Below are positions 39,309 through 47,263 of a DNA stretch of 64,000 bases, in pieces. Below the pieces are notes generated by a model. It made no database searches. It was not told the origin of the DNA and saw nothing but the letters and a program-made list of their open reading frames with translations. The stretch's first letter is position 1. Every line of letters begins with the position of its first letter. This DNA is from Syntrophopropionicum propionicicum_A (GTDB lineage Bacteria; Bacillota; Desulfotomaculia; Desulfotomaculales; Pelotomaculaceae). The stretch spans positions 186,001 through 250,000 of the forward strand of contig NZ_JBMGJC010000004.1 of assembly GCF_048984525.1 (NCBI RefSeq), read 5' to 3'. The position numbers and the translations under genes are program-made.

Positions 39309-41099
39309 CTACCTCCTGATGGCTTTAGCCGGGCAGATCCGGGAGCAGACACCGCAGCCGGCGCAGTTCGAATTTATAACTGGAAGTCCGTCGCGCCTGC
39401 CTATGGCTGGGCATCCCAGGTCTTCCACGCAGGCGCCGCAGTTAACGCAGTCGTCGCTGCTTATGGAGTATGGCTGTTCTTTTTTAACCAGCGCCGCGCA
39501 GTCACGCCGCATGATTACCACGGAAGTGCCGCTGTGGTCCATCGCCGCTTTGGCGGCTTCGCCAGCCGCAGCCAGGTCGAAGGGGTCGACCTCGCGCACA
39601 AAATCAACTCCGCAGGCTTTAACCAGGCTGGCAATATCCACACGCGCCGCTTCCTCGGCCATGGCTGTTTTACCCATACCGGGGTGGGTTTGGTGGCCGG
39701 TCATGGCGGTGGTGCGGTTGTCCAGGATGACCACGGTAATGTCGGCCCGGTTGTAAACAGCGTTGATCAGCCCGGTGACGCCGGAGTGGAAAAACGTGGA
39801 GTCACCCAGGAAGGCCACATGCCTGCGGCCCGGCTCAGCCCGGTGCAGGCCGGCGGCCATGGTGATGCTGGCGCCCATGCACAGGCAGGTGTCCACCGCG
39901 TTTAAAGGGGGTATGGCGCCCAGGGTATAGCAGCCGATGTCACCGGTAAAGACCGCGTCTGTCCCGCGGGCCGCTTCTTTAAAAATATAGAAAGAGGCCC
40001 GGTGAGGGCAGCCGGCGCAGAGTATAGGCGTGCGCAGCGGCAGTGCGGGGATGGTCTCATCCTCCGCCGGCGCAGCCTCGCGGCCAAAGTATTTCTCAAT
40101 AATTGCTTTAATTTTGTCTACATTAAATTCCCCTTCCCTGGGTACCAGACGGTCGTGTTTTCCCGAAATGCGGGACTCCAGGCGGTGCTGCCACGCCAGC
40201 GAGATAACCTGGTCTTCCACCACAGGTTCCTGTTCTTCAATAACCAGGACTCTTTCCGCGTGTTTAAACAGTTCCAGTACCGGACCGGCGGGCAGGGGAT
40301 AAGGAGTGCCTATTTTTAAGACAGAGGCCTTGAGGCCCGTAAGTTTTAATGCTTCCCGTACATAATTATAACTTAATCCGCAGGCGACAATGCCGACTGT
40401 GGAATTATTATCAATTTCAAGGCTGTTAAAGGTTGATGACCCCAGGATGTCCCTGGCCGCTTCCTGCTGTTTGTTCAGCCAGACGTGCTTGCGCGCGGAC
40501 AGGCTGGGGAAAATTACCCAGTCATTACTTTTTGTAAAGCCGGCTGGCGGCAGCGGTTCCCGGATATTGTCCGGCAGCTCGACATCCTGGCAGGCGTGGC
40601 AGGTCCGTGTGGTCGGCCTCAGGATAACAGGCAGCAGCAGCTTTTCAGACAGTTCAAAAGCGTATTTTATCATTTCCCTGGCTTCGGCCGGATTTGACGG
40701 GTCCAGCACAGGCAGCTTGGCGAACTGGGCAAATTTGCGCGTGTCCTGTTCGGTCTGTGAACTGTGCGGCCCGGGGTCGTCCGCCACCACCAGCACCAGG
40801 CCGCCTTTTACGCCGATGTAAGCAAGGCTCATCAACGGGTCGGAAGCCACATTGAGCCCGACCTGCTTCATGGCAGCCAGGGACCTTGCGCCTGCGATTG
40901 ACGCGCCGGCGGCGGTTTCCAGGGCGGCTTTTTCATTGACGGACCACTCCGCGTAAAAACCATGCTCCCCGGCCATGGAGGACAGGGTCCCCAGGATTTC
41001 AGAGGACGGGGTGCCCGGGTAAGCGGCGGCGACCTGTACGCCTGCCTCTACGGCGCCGTACGCGATCGCTTCATTTCCCATTAATAATTTTACAGCCAA
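39309..41099 (-). CDS. iorA: Indolepyruvate:ferredoxin oxidoreductase, alpha subunit
   Basis: Large TPP-binding subunit (596 aa). Order: pyrimidine-binding domain (GAVEAGVQVAAAYPGTPSSE), transketolase-C-like middle, TPP pyrophosphate-binding domain (CAGCPHRASFYIFKEA, GDIGCYTLG, ILDNRTTAMTGHQ), and a C-terminal ferredoxin domain with CVNCGACVEDLGCPAI and CAGCGVCSRICPAKAI for two [4Fe-4S] clusters. In the first motif the fourth Cys is displaced, as is usual in IorA. It follows ecfT by 76 bases without a clear terminator, so it may belong to the same transcript as the tryptophan-type transporter. Confidence 0.95.
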   Translation of the reverse strand: MAVKLLMGNEAIAYGAVEAGVQVAAAYPGTPSSEILGTLSSMAGEHGFYAEWSVNEKAALETAAGASIAGARSLAAMKQVGLNVASDPLMSLAYIGVKGGLVLVVADDPGPHSSQTEQDTRKFAQFAKLPVLDPSNPAEAREMIKYAFELSEKLLLPVILRPTTRTCHACQDVELPDNIREPLPPAGFTKSNDWVIFPSLSARKHVWLNKQQEAARDILGSSTFNSLEIDNNSTVGIVACGLSYNYVREALKLTGLKASVLKIGTPYPLPAGPVLELFKHAERVLVIEEQEPVVEDQVISLAWQHRLESRISGKHDRLVPREGEFNVDKIKAIIEKYFGREAAPAEDETIPALPLRTPILCAGCPHRASFYIFKEAARGTDAVFTGDIGCYTLGAIPPLNAVDTCLCMGASITMAAGLHRAEPGRRHVAFLGDSTFFHSGVTGLINAVYNRADITVVILDNRTTAMTGHQTHPGMGKTAMAEEAARVDIASLVKACGVDFVREVDPFDLAAAGEAAKAAMDHSGTSVVIMRRDCAALVKKEQPYSISSDDCVNCGACVEDLGCPAIGRRDGLPVINSNCAGCGVCSRICPAKAIRR

Positions 41100-41175
41100 A
41101 ATTAAACCCCCAATTGAACATGATAAAAGCAGGGAGGCAGGGTACTGTCCTTAAAAAAGTGCTGGGCGCTTAATG

Positions 41176-41967
41176 TCACATGGTTCCATAACCCCCGGCC
41201 CTGGCGGCAATGCCGCAGACCAGCAGGAGGAGGAGTACAGCGCCGAAAATGTAATCGCTTCCTGTAACACCCGGCTTTTTTAAATAAGTTCGACGCCCGC
41301 CGCTGTATCCCCTTGTTTCCATGGCCAAAGCAAGATTTTCTGCTTTGTTTAAAGAGACCAGCACCAGCGGCACGGCGACAGGGGCGTAAGAACGGATCTT
41401 CTTAACCGGGTTAAACCCCTCCACTGCATGGCCCCTGGCCTGCTGCGCCTCACTTACCTGCCTTACTTCCCCGAGAAAAGTGGGGATGAACCGCAGCGCG
41501 GTCATAAACATAAAAGCGTAATCATAGGGGACCTTAAGTTTTTCCACCATGGTAAAGACGAGGTCTTGAATGCGGGTGGTCGACAGCAGTACCAGAAAGC
41601 TCAGCACAATGGACATCATCCTGGCGGCCATGGCCACCCCGGTCAGCAGCCCGTAATCGGTGACAGGCAGCTTATTGTAGACGGGAATGATATGAAACAG
41701 GACGTTTCCCTGGTCATAAAACAGGGCCTGGATCAGCAAAAGGACCAGTGCGAATACTGACAGCCCCACCGATACCGGCAGCAGGTTTTTGATTATCCCG
41801 GCCGCGCACGCTATAATCAGGACGGAAGCCAGCAGGGCCAGCAGGTAGCGGTAGTCGTTGAACATGAGGCCGCATACGAGTATGGCCAGGGCCCAGAGCA
41901 TTTTTGTAACCGCGTTGAGCCTGTGTACAGGCGAATTAACAGAGATATACTCAACTGCAGCAGCCAA
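41176..41967 (-). CDS. ecfT: ECF transporter transmembrane T component
   Basis: Integral membrane coupling subunit of an energy-coupling-factor importer, 263 aa with about five to six spans. The two Arg-Gly motifs that contact the ATPases are present: EAQQARGHAVEG and LAMETRGYSGG. The start overlaps the end of ecfA2 by 17 bases. In this cluster the complex T + A1 + A2 + S is complete and encoded together, so it is probably dedicated to one substrate, likely tryptophan. Confidence 0.93.
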   Translation of the reverse strand: MAAAVEYISVNSPVHRLNAVTKMLWALAILVCGLMFNDYRYLLALLASVLIIACAAGIIKNLLPVSVGLSVFALVLLLIQALFYDQGNVLFHIIPVYNKLPVTDYGLLTGVAMAARMMSIVLSFLVLLSTTRIQDLVFTMVEKLKVPYDYAFMFMTALRFIPTFLGEVRQVSEAQQARGHAVEGFNPVKKIRSYAPVAVPLVLVSLNKAENLALAMETRGYSGGRRTYLKKPGVTGSDYIFGAVLLLLLVCGIAARAGGYGTM

Positions 41968-42802
41968 TTTTCACACCCCTCTTTTCTGTCAGCAGGCCGT
42001 ACATTTCGGCCACGCTCAGGACATCCGGCGGAAACGAGTGCCTGTTCAGGCTTTGGGCCAGCGCGGTAATCTGGGGCGGGCTGAGGTAGCTTTTTAACAG
42101 CACCTCCGGCCGGGCGAATACGGAACGTACCGGGCCGTCAGCTATGATTTCCCCCTCACACAGTACCACGGCCCTGCCGGCATAACCGGCTACCAGGGAC
42201 ATGTCGTGGGTGATAAAGATAACAGTGTGGCCTTTCTTGTTCAGATCACCGACCATATCCATGATTTGGACGGATTCCTTGTAATCCTGCCCCGTGGTGG
42301 GCTCGTCTAAAACGATTACTTCAGTCCGCATGGCCAGCACCGAGGCCAGCGCTACCCGTTGGCGCTGGCCCTTGCTAAGGTTAAACGGGTAGGAAAGGTA
42401 GTGTTCTGTCAGCCCGACCGCGGCCAGAGCTTCAGAAACCCTTTCTTCAATTTCTGCGGCAGGCAGCCGGAAGTTTTTTAGACCGAATGCCACCTCTTTG
42501 CCCACGGCGTCGTGAAAGATCTGGTGGTCGGGGTTCTGGAACACGTAGCCGACCGTCCTGGACAGGGCGGATACCTTTAGAGACCTGGTATCCTGCCCGT
42601 TAATGGCGACACTGCCGGAAGCAGGTTTGTTCAGGCCGTTTAAGTGTTTGGCCAGGGTGGTTTTGCCCGCCCCGTTCTGGCCGATGATGGCCACGCACTC
42701 GCCTTTAAAAATCTCCAGTGAAATATTTTTCAGGACCGGGTGTTCCCGGTCATAGCCGTAGGTGAGATTGTCGATAGTTATCTGCGCCTTTGCTGCAGCC
42801 AT
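41951..42802 (-). CDS. ecfA2: ECF transporter ATPase A2
   Basis: ABC-type ATPase (283 aa). Walker A GQNGAGKTTLAKH, Q-loop VFQNPDHQIF (the ECF-typical QNPDxQ), signature LSKGQRQRVALA (the second residue of LSGGQ is changed to K), Walker B VIVLDEPTTGQD, and switch His in IFITHDMS. It shares one base with the preceding ecfA1 stop/start and overlaps ecfT, showing translational coupling. Confidence 0.94.
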   Translation of the reverse strand: MAAAKAQITIDNLTYGYDREHPVLKNISLEIFKGECVAIIGQNGAGKTTLAKHLNGLNKPASGSVAINGQDTRSLKVSALSRTVGYVFQNPDHQIFHDAVGKEVAFGLKNFRLPAAEIEERVSEALAAVGLTEHYLSYPFNLSKGQRQRVALASVLAMRTEVIVLDEPTTGQDYKESVQIMDMVGDLNKKGHTVIFITHDMSLVAGYAGRAVVLCEGEIIADGPVRSVFARPEVLLKSYLSPPQITALAQSLNRHSFPPDVLSVAEMYGLLTEKRGVKIGCCS

Positions 42803-43644
42803 TACCTGCGCACCAGCCTCTCTACAAATATGCGTGCCTGTTCCACTGTCAGCGGCAGTGAATACCTGTCACTGCCGCCCAGCAGCCCGGCCAGCCTGGT
42901 AACCTGGGGAATCCTGACGCCGATGGCGTCCAGCTCTTCCTGCCTGGAAAAGACCTGCCAGGGTTCACCGTCCATCACAAGGTTGCCGTCGTTTAAAACT
43001 AAAATTCTGTCGGCGTGGGCCGCCAGTTGGTCGGTTTTTTGTTCGATTACAATTATGGTAATGCCGTGCTCCTTGTTTATGCGGCTCAGGACCTGAAATA
43101 TGTCCTCGGTCCCCACCGGGTCCAGTTCTGAAGTCGGCTCATCCAGCAGCAGTATCTCCGGTTGCATGGCCAGCGCCGAGGCCACGGCGACACGCTGTTT
43201 CTGCCCGCCGGACAGGGTGGCGGTGGCGCGACGGCGCAGGTCGGAAATGCCCGCCAGTTCCAAAGCCGCGGCGATCCTTTTCTCTATTTCCGCAGGCGGG
43301 CAGGCCTGGTTTTCCAGTCCAAACGCGATTTCCTGCTCCACGTCCAGGGAAACGATCTGCGACTCGGGGTCCTGGAAAACACTGCCCACATGGCGGGAGA
43401 TCTGCGCCGCGCTCCTGTTGAATATCGACGATCCGTGGAGGTCTATCTGCCCCCGCACACTGCCGCCGTAGAAGTGGGGGATAATCCCGTTCAGGCAGCA
43501 GGCCAGGGTGGTTTTGCCCGCCCCAGTCGGACCGGTGATGCCGATGAATTTACCTTTGTCAATTTTGATGTTGATGTCCCTCAGCGCGGGGCGCGTCGAC
43601 TGCGAGTAGCTGAAGGTGAAATTATTTATTTCCAGCACAGCCAT
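42802..43644 (-). CDS. ecfA1: ECF transporter ATPase A1
   Basis: ABC-type ATPase (280 aa), partner of ecfA2. Walker A GPTGAGKTTLACC, Q-loop VFQDPESQIVS, signature LSGGQKQRVAVA, Walker B ILLLDEPTSELD; the switch His is replaced by Gln in IVIEQKTDQLA, as is common in one ATPase of ECF pairs. It begins 27 bases after the S component. Confidence 0.94.
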   Translation of the reverse strand: MAVLEINNFTFSYSQSTRPALRDINIKIDKGKFIGITGPTGAGKTTLACCLNGIIPHFYGGSVRGQIDLHGSSIFNRSAAQISRHVGSVFQDPESQIVSLDVEQEIAFGLENQACPPAEIEKRIAAALELAGISDLRRRATATLSGGQKQRVAVASALAMQPEILLLDEPTSELDPVGTEDIFQVLSRINKEHGITIIVIEQKTDQLAAHADRILVLNDGNLVMDGEPWQVFSRQEELDAIGVRIPQVTRLAGLLGGSDRYSLPLTVEQARIFVERLVRR

Positions 43645-43671
43645 TTTAATCGGCTCCTTCTTAAAGCGGTT

Positions 43672-44253
43672 TTACGCCCTTAAAAACTTTTTAGCCGGGG
43701 CGTACAGGATCTGGGCCAAAACAGCGTTGATGGCAGTGACGGGAAGCACCACGGTAATAAAGGCTGCATTCCATGCGATCATGAGTTTTTCCGGTGGCAG
43801 GTCCAGGGCGAACTTGAAATTCAGGGTTATATAGACCAGCCCGCTTACAAGCGTGCCTATCGCGGCCGCGAGGACCGGCTTAAAAGAATAATTCTTTACA
43901 GAGAATTCCGGCAGGCAGCTGACGATGAAAGCGCAGGCCAGCGCGCCGGCGGGTTCTGAGATCAGGTTCAAATAAGGGATGGGCGACTTGGAAAAGATCA
44001 TTGCCACCGCGCCGCCGACCAGCCCGACACCGATAGCGCCGCCCAAATTTGGGCGGATGAGGAGTATGGCCAGGCAGTACATGGCGATAACGAAGTTCGG
44101 TGTGATGCCTGCGATAGGCGGGGTGACCGCGCGCAGGACAGCGCCGATGGCGAGGAGTACCGCTACCACGGCCAGCTGCTTGGAGCGGACCATTTTGTTT
44201 CCCATTAGAACAGTATCATTATTATCAAAATTAATCGTTTTTGTCTCAGACAT
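43672..44253 (-). CDS. TrpP-like ECF substrate-binding (S) component, tryptophan type
   Basis: Membrane S component, 193 aa with five to six spans (LAVVAVLLAIGAVLRAVTPPI; NFVIAMYCLAILLIRPNLGGA; LNLISEPAGALACAFIV). It matches the TrpP family of tryptophan transporters, and the adjacent complete EcfT/A1/A2 set supports an ECF importer. ATG 44253 has AAGGAGGTCTT about 5 bases upstream; internal Met at codons 17 or 21 would trim a polar N-terminus. It is the first gene of a seven-gene minus-strand cluster whose leader carries the (G/U)AG triplets, which independently points to tryptophan as ligand. Confidence 0.82.
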   Translation of the reverse strand: MSETKTINFDNNDTVLMGNKMVRSKQLAVVAVLLAIGAVLRAVTPPIAGITPNFVIAMYCLAILLIRPNLGGAIGVGLVGGAVAMIFSKSPIPYLNLISEPAGALACAFIVSCLPEFSVKNYSFKPVLAAAIGTLVSGLVYITLNFKFALDLPPEKLMIAWNAAFITVVLPVTAINAVLAQILYAPAKKFLRA

Positions 44254-44295
44254 GAGTAAAGACCTCCTTAATTTTCAAATTGCAGCCGTAAAATC

Positions 44296-44320
44296 AGAAA
44301 AACCAGGCCAGAGCCCGGTT
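44296..44320 (-). terminator. Leader terminator before the TrpP-like gene
   Basis: On the minus strand AACCGGGC (44320-44313), loop TCTG, GCCTGGTT (44308-44301) pair over 8 bp with one G-U, followed by TTT. It lies between the triplet region and the Shine-Dalgarno, the position of an attenuator. A second weaker stem, AGCTTA/TAAGCT followed by a T8 run, sits inside the triplet region at about 44333-44367. Confidence 0.65.
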
Positions 44321-44342
44321 CACAGGTAAAACAAAAAAAACA

Positions 44343-44419
44343 CTCAGCTTACCTCGCCTAAGCTCACCTCATACTCAGCTCACCTCACAATATTAAGTTT
44401 TCGGCCAAACACTCTGCTC
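44343..44419 (-). promoter_or_regulatory. TRAP-like binding site: eleven (G/U/A)AG triplets
   Basis: Read on the minus strand, two GAG triplets (44419-44417 and 44414-44412) are followed after 25 bases by nine triplets on a 5-base period: GAG at 44386, 44381 and 44376, then after one 6-base step GAG 44370 and 44365, UAG 44360, GAG 44355, AAG 44350 and GAG 44345 (positions give the 5' base). Spacers are GU, CU, UAU, GU, CU, GC, GU and CU. Eleven (G/U)AG repeats with 2-3-base spacers is the known RNA target of the 11-subunit TRAP ring, which in bacilli controls trp and trpP. Confidence 0.75.
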
Positions 44420-44450
44420 ACAGAAGAAGGCTACCCTTCAACCTGGATAC

Positions 44451-44479
44451 ATTTTATCACAGCGGGTTGAAGATGTCAG
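44451..44479 (-). promoter_or_regulatory. Promoter of the transporter-IOR cluster
   Basis: CTGACA (44479-44474) and TAAAAT (44456-44451) on the minus strand, 17 bases apart, each 5/6 to the sigma-A consensus. Transcription would start near 44444 and give a leader of about 190 bases containing all eleven triplets and the terminator. Confidence 0.6.
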
Positions 44480-44502
44480 CAATAATTATACTTATAATAT
44501 TA

Positions 44503-45459
44503 TTAATATATTTTATTATTGCGCGGCGTTAGGGCGGACTCAATTATTTTCAGCGAGCAGACGTCCGCGTCAATCTCCGCCCGCACACCCAGGGGGATGG
44601 TGGCCTTGTGCCGGCCGTGCCCTACGGAAAGTCCATGGAAACAGGGAATATGCAGTCCTTTAACGGCGGCTTCAAAAACCTCCGGCAGGGTAAAAGAAGT
44701 GTCTTTATCTTCAACCTCGCAGTTTGTAAAATCACCGAAAACCACCCCGGCCGCATGGTTAAATTTACCGGCCAGACGCATCTGCTGCAGCATGCGGTCA
44801 ACCCGGTAAGGCTGTTCATCCACATCCTCAAGGAGCAGGATGGCGCCCCTGGTGTCAATTTCATAGGGAGTGCCAAGAGTCGCGGTTACCATGGTAAGGT
44901 TGCCCCCGATTAAACGCCCGCTGGAGCGGCCGGGGAGGAGCACGGTTTTTTTCAGGCCGGGCGCGCAGGGAACGGGGCCGAGCGGGCGCGGGTCAGTGAG
45001 GGCTCGGTAAAAATGGCTCAGGGTATAGTCGCTGGGTTTGCGTCCCAGGTCGGGTAAGAGCATGGGCCCGGAAAAGGTTACCAGCCCGGCCATTTTCCAT
45101 ATGGCCAGCTGCAGTGCGGTTATGTCGCTGTATCCCACGAATAATTTCCGGCTGCGGCGGACGGACCGGTAGTTTATATCAGGGAGGATTTTCATGCTGC
45201 CGTAGCCGCCCCGCAGACAAATTATCCCGTCTATCTCCGGGTCAAGAAACATCCTGTGAATATCATCCAGGCGCTCAGGTTCCGTTCCCGCCAGGTATTT
45301 ATTTTTGTTTAAAACGTTTGAGGCCATCGAAACCCTGAAACCCAGGCCTTCGATCATTTTAATCCCTTCGGCTACAGGTAACAGGTCCCGCGCCGGACCC
45401 GCCGGCGCGATTATCCCCAGGGTTGAGCCCGGCGCAAGGGCGGCAGGTTTTTGGATCAA
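44503..45459 (-). CDS. ldcA: LD-carboxypeptidase (peptidase S66 family)
   Basis: Cytoplasmic serine peptidase of the LdcA/MccF family that trims L,D-bonds in muropeptides during wall recycling (or cleaves microcin-type conjugates). 318 aa. GSTLGIIAPAGPA at the start, ICLRGGYGSMKILP, KLFVGYSDITALQLA with the nucleophile Ser at the GYSD elbow, LLLEDVDEQPYRVDRML with the catalytic Glu, and a His near GLSVGHGRHKATIPLG. It ends just before the promoter of the transporter cluster and looks independent of it. Confidence 0.92.
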   Translation of the reverse strand: MIQKPAALAPGSTLGIIAPAGPARDLLPVAEGIKMIEGLGFRVSMASNVLNKNKYLAGTEPERLDDIHRMFLDPEIDGIICLRGGYGSMKILPDINYRSVRRSRKLFVGYSDITALQLAIWKMAGLVTFSGPMLLPDLGRKPSDYTLSHFYRALTDPRPLGPVPCAPGLKKTVLLPGRSSGRLIGGNLTMVTATLGTPYEIDTRGAILLLEDVDEQPYRVDRMLQQMRLAGKFNHAAGVVFGDFTNCEVEDKDTSFTLPEVFEAAVKGLHIPCFHGLSVGHGRHKATIPLGVRAEIDADVCSLKIIESALTPRNNKIY

Positions 45460-45582
45460 CGTGATCTACCTCATTTTAATCAGTTTCTATATCATATGAA
45501 CGTTGTTAAAAGTTCAGTATGGCAATAAAAGAATTGAATAACCCGTGAGATTTTGTCGCCTTTAAAAAAATCACCGGTTTTT

Positions 45583-45591
45583 TGTTATAAT
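45583..45591 (+). promoter_or_regulatory. Extended -10 promoter of acyP
   Basis: TGT followed by TATAAT (45586-45591), an extended -10 about 40 bases before the acylphosphatase start. TTTAAA at 45561 is a weak -35 with a 19-base spacer. Confidence 0.5.
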
Positions 45592-45632
45592 AAAAACAAA
45601 AACAGCGCTAGCTTTTTCTTGGGAGGTAGGCA

Positions 45633-45911
45633 ATGTCAAATGTACGTGCGCACCTAATTGTAAGCGGCAAAGTGCAGGGTGTATATTTCCGGGTGGAGAC
45701 CTGCGACCAGGCCGCGGCCCTGGGCCTGACCGGCTGGGTCCAAAACATGCCCGACCGCAATGTGGAAGTAGTTGTTGAGGGCAGCCGCGATGGCGTTGAG
45801 AATTTAATCAACTGGTGCCGCCTGGGACCGCCGGGGGCGGAAGTCTCGGGTGTGAGTGTGACTTGGGAAAATTACACCGGTGAGTTTGACAAATTTAATA
45901 TTGCTTTTTAG
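45633..45911 (+). CDS. acyP: Acylphosphatase
   Basis: Small enzyme hydrolysing acyl phosphates such as acetyl phosphate and 1,3-bisphosphoglycerate. 92 aa. HLIVSGKVQGVYFRVET holds the phosphate-binding loop with the catalytic Arg (R in YFR); GLTGWVQNMPDRNVEVVVEG holds the catalytic Asn. TTGGGAGGTAGG lies just upstream of ATG. The next gene begins 8 bases after its stop. Confidence 0.95.
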   Translation: MSNVRAHLIVSGKVQGVYFRVETCDQAAALGLTGWVQNMPDRNVEVVVEGSRDGVENLINWCRLGPPGAEVSGVSVTWENYTGEFDKFNIAF

Positions 45912-45919
45912 GAGAAAAA

Positions 45920-46873
45920 ATGCTGGAAATACATAAAATTATGGTACCCACACCATATTCGGTCGGCCCGGTTAATGCCTACCTGGTTAAAAACCAGCCC
46001 TTTACTCTGATCGACCCCGGGCCGGAAACGGCTGAGGCAATAGACAGCCTGGAGGAAGGGCTGTCTTCTTTGGGCGTCGCAGTAAAAGACATCAGGAGAG
46101 TGCTGATCACCCACAACCACTCGGATCACAGCGGGCTGGCAGCCTGGGTGGCTGAAAAAGCAAAAGCCAGAGTTTTTGTACATAAACTTGAAATAAGAAA
46201 GCTAACTCCTGAATATATTTATTACCAGGAAAGATTTCCCTTTTTCGCCGAGGGCGGGCTGCCTGAAAACGAGTTAAAGGACATCCTTGACGACACCGAC
46301 CCGGTTGTTAAGCCGGTGCTGCCGGATTCTATCATTGAAGCAGTGGCCGGCGGCGAAGAACTTCATTTTGAGGGCGGCTCGCTGCGGGTACTGCACCTGC
46401 CGGGACACACCAGCGGGCATATCTGCCTTTATAATCCCGTGGGCAGAGAGCTGCTGGCGGGGGATTTTTTGCTGAAGCGCATTACACCCAACCCGGTAGT
46501 GGAGGCTGACCACCTTGATTTCAGCCGGAGGACCCCGGCCTTGAAACAATACCTGGACAGCATTGACAAGATAGAAGAAATAGATGTAAGGATAAATTTG
46601 CCAGGTCATGGAGAAACTATAAATGATAACAGGGAAATAACGGCAAAGGCCCGGCGACACCATATGCGGCGCCTGGAAGTAATCCAAAACATTGTTGAGG
46701 AGAACAGCATAACAGCATACCAGGTAATGCGCCGTCTTTACCCTAAAATCAGGGGCTTTCAAGTTTTTCTCGGTATTTCCGAGGTTTTCGCCCACCTGGA
46801 CTACCTGCTCGAGACAGGCAGGATAGCCAGGGAAGAGATTAATGGGGTATCGGTATATCATAAGAAGACGTGA
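45920..46873 (+). CDS. Metallo-beta-lactamase-fold hydrolase
   Basis: 317 aa. Zn-binding HNHSDHSG (HxHxDH) near residue 65, LHLPGHTSGHICL (third His) near 160, AGDFLL (Asp) near 185, and LPGHGETI (last His) near 235, then a C-terminal winged-helix-like segment (MRRLEVIQNIVEENSITAYQVM). This matches LACTB2/RNase-like and glyoxalase-II-like MBL proteins; substrate unknown. AGGAG lies before ATG and it is probably co-transcribed with acyP. Confidence 0.88.
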   Translation: MLEIHKIMVPTPYSVGPVNAYLVKNQPFTLIDPGPETAEAIDSLEEGLSSLGVAVKDIRRVLITHNHSDHSGLAAWVAEKAKARVFVHKLEIRKLTPEYIYYQERFPFFAEGGLPENELKDILDDTDPVVKPVLPDSIIEAVAGGEELHFEGGSLRVLHLPGHTSGHICLYNPVGRELLAGDFLLKRITPNPVVEADHLDFSRRTPALKQYLDSIDKIEEIDVRINLPGHGETINDNREITAKARRHHMRRLEVIQNIVEENSITAYQVMRRLYPKIRGFQVFLGISEVFAHLDYLLETGRIAREEINGVSVYHKKT

Positions 46874-47240
46874 GAAATGAGACGTGAGACGTGAGATCCT
46901 GCAGGTGCGGCTTCAGCCGCACATTTTTGGCGGGATAGATCCCGCCCTACAACAGCTGGGAATGGCCCCGAATGGATGGCGGGATAAATCCGGCCTTACA
47001 GGGTGGCTGCATACAACAGCCAAGCAGATATGCAGGAAGTACCGATGTCCGGCGTCTGACGACTAACGTCTTTCTGGTAGGTTCGGCATCAGCCGAACAA
47101 AGGCATGGGTACACACCCTTTGAGACGCGCGAAATTAGAAGTGAGACGTGATAAATGTAGGTGCGGCTTCAGCCGCACAAATAGGCGGGATAAATTATTT
47201 GGGACACCGTTCCCTAGAACCTGGGGACGTTCCCATACGT
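46867..47240. repeat. Dense repeat cluster between the MBL gene and murT
   Basis: No gene in about 390 bases. In order: a GAGACGTGAG-type repeat (46867-46896); REP pair 46901-46950; a decayed REP 46978-47000; REP with a variant stem GTTCGGCATCAGCCGAAC (47077-47098, GTAG before it); CACACC + GAGACG-type repeat (47111-47152); REP 47157-47178 with a truncated partner; and a decayed GGGGACGTTCCC element (about 47189-47235). It is the densest repeat block of the window. Confidence 0.8.
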
Positions 47241-47263
47241 CATATATATTAGGAGAGTATAAA

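Noticed and set aside
44254..44502. T-box riboswitch in the leader of the TrpP-like gene
   Set aside because: No AGGGUGGnACCGCG-type T-box sequence and no specifier-loop pattern are present; the regular (G/U)AG triplets explain the leader better.
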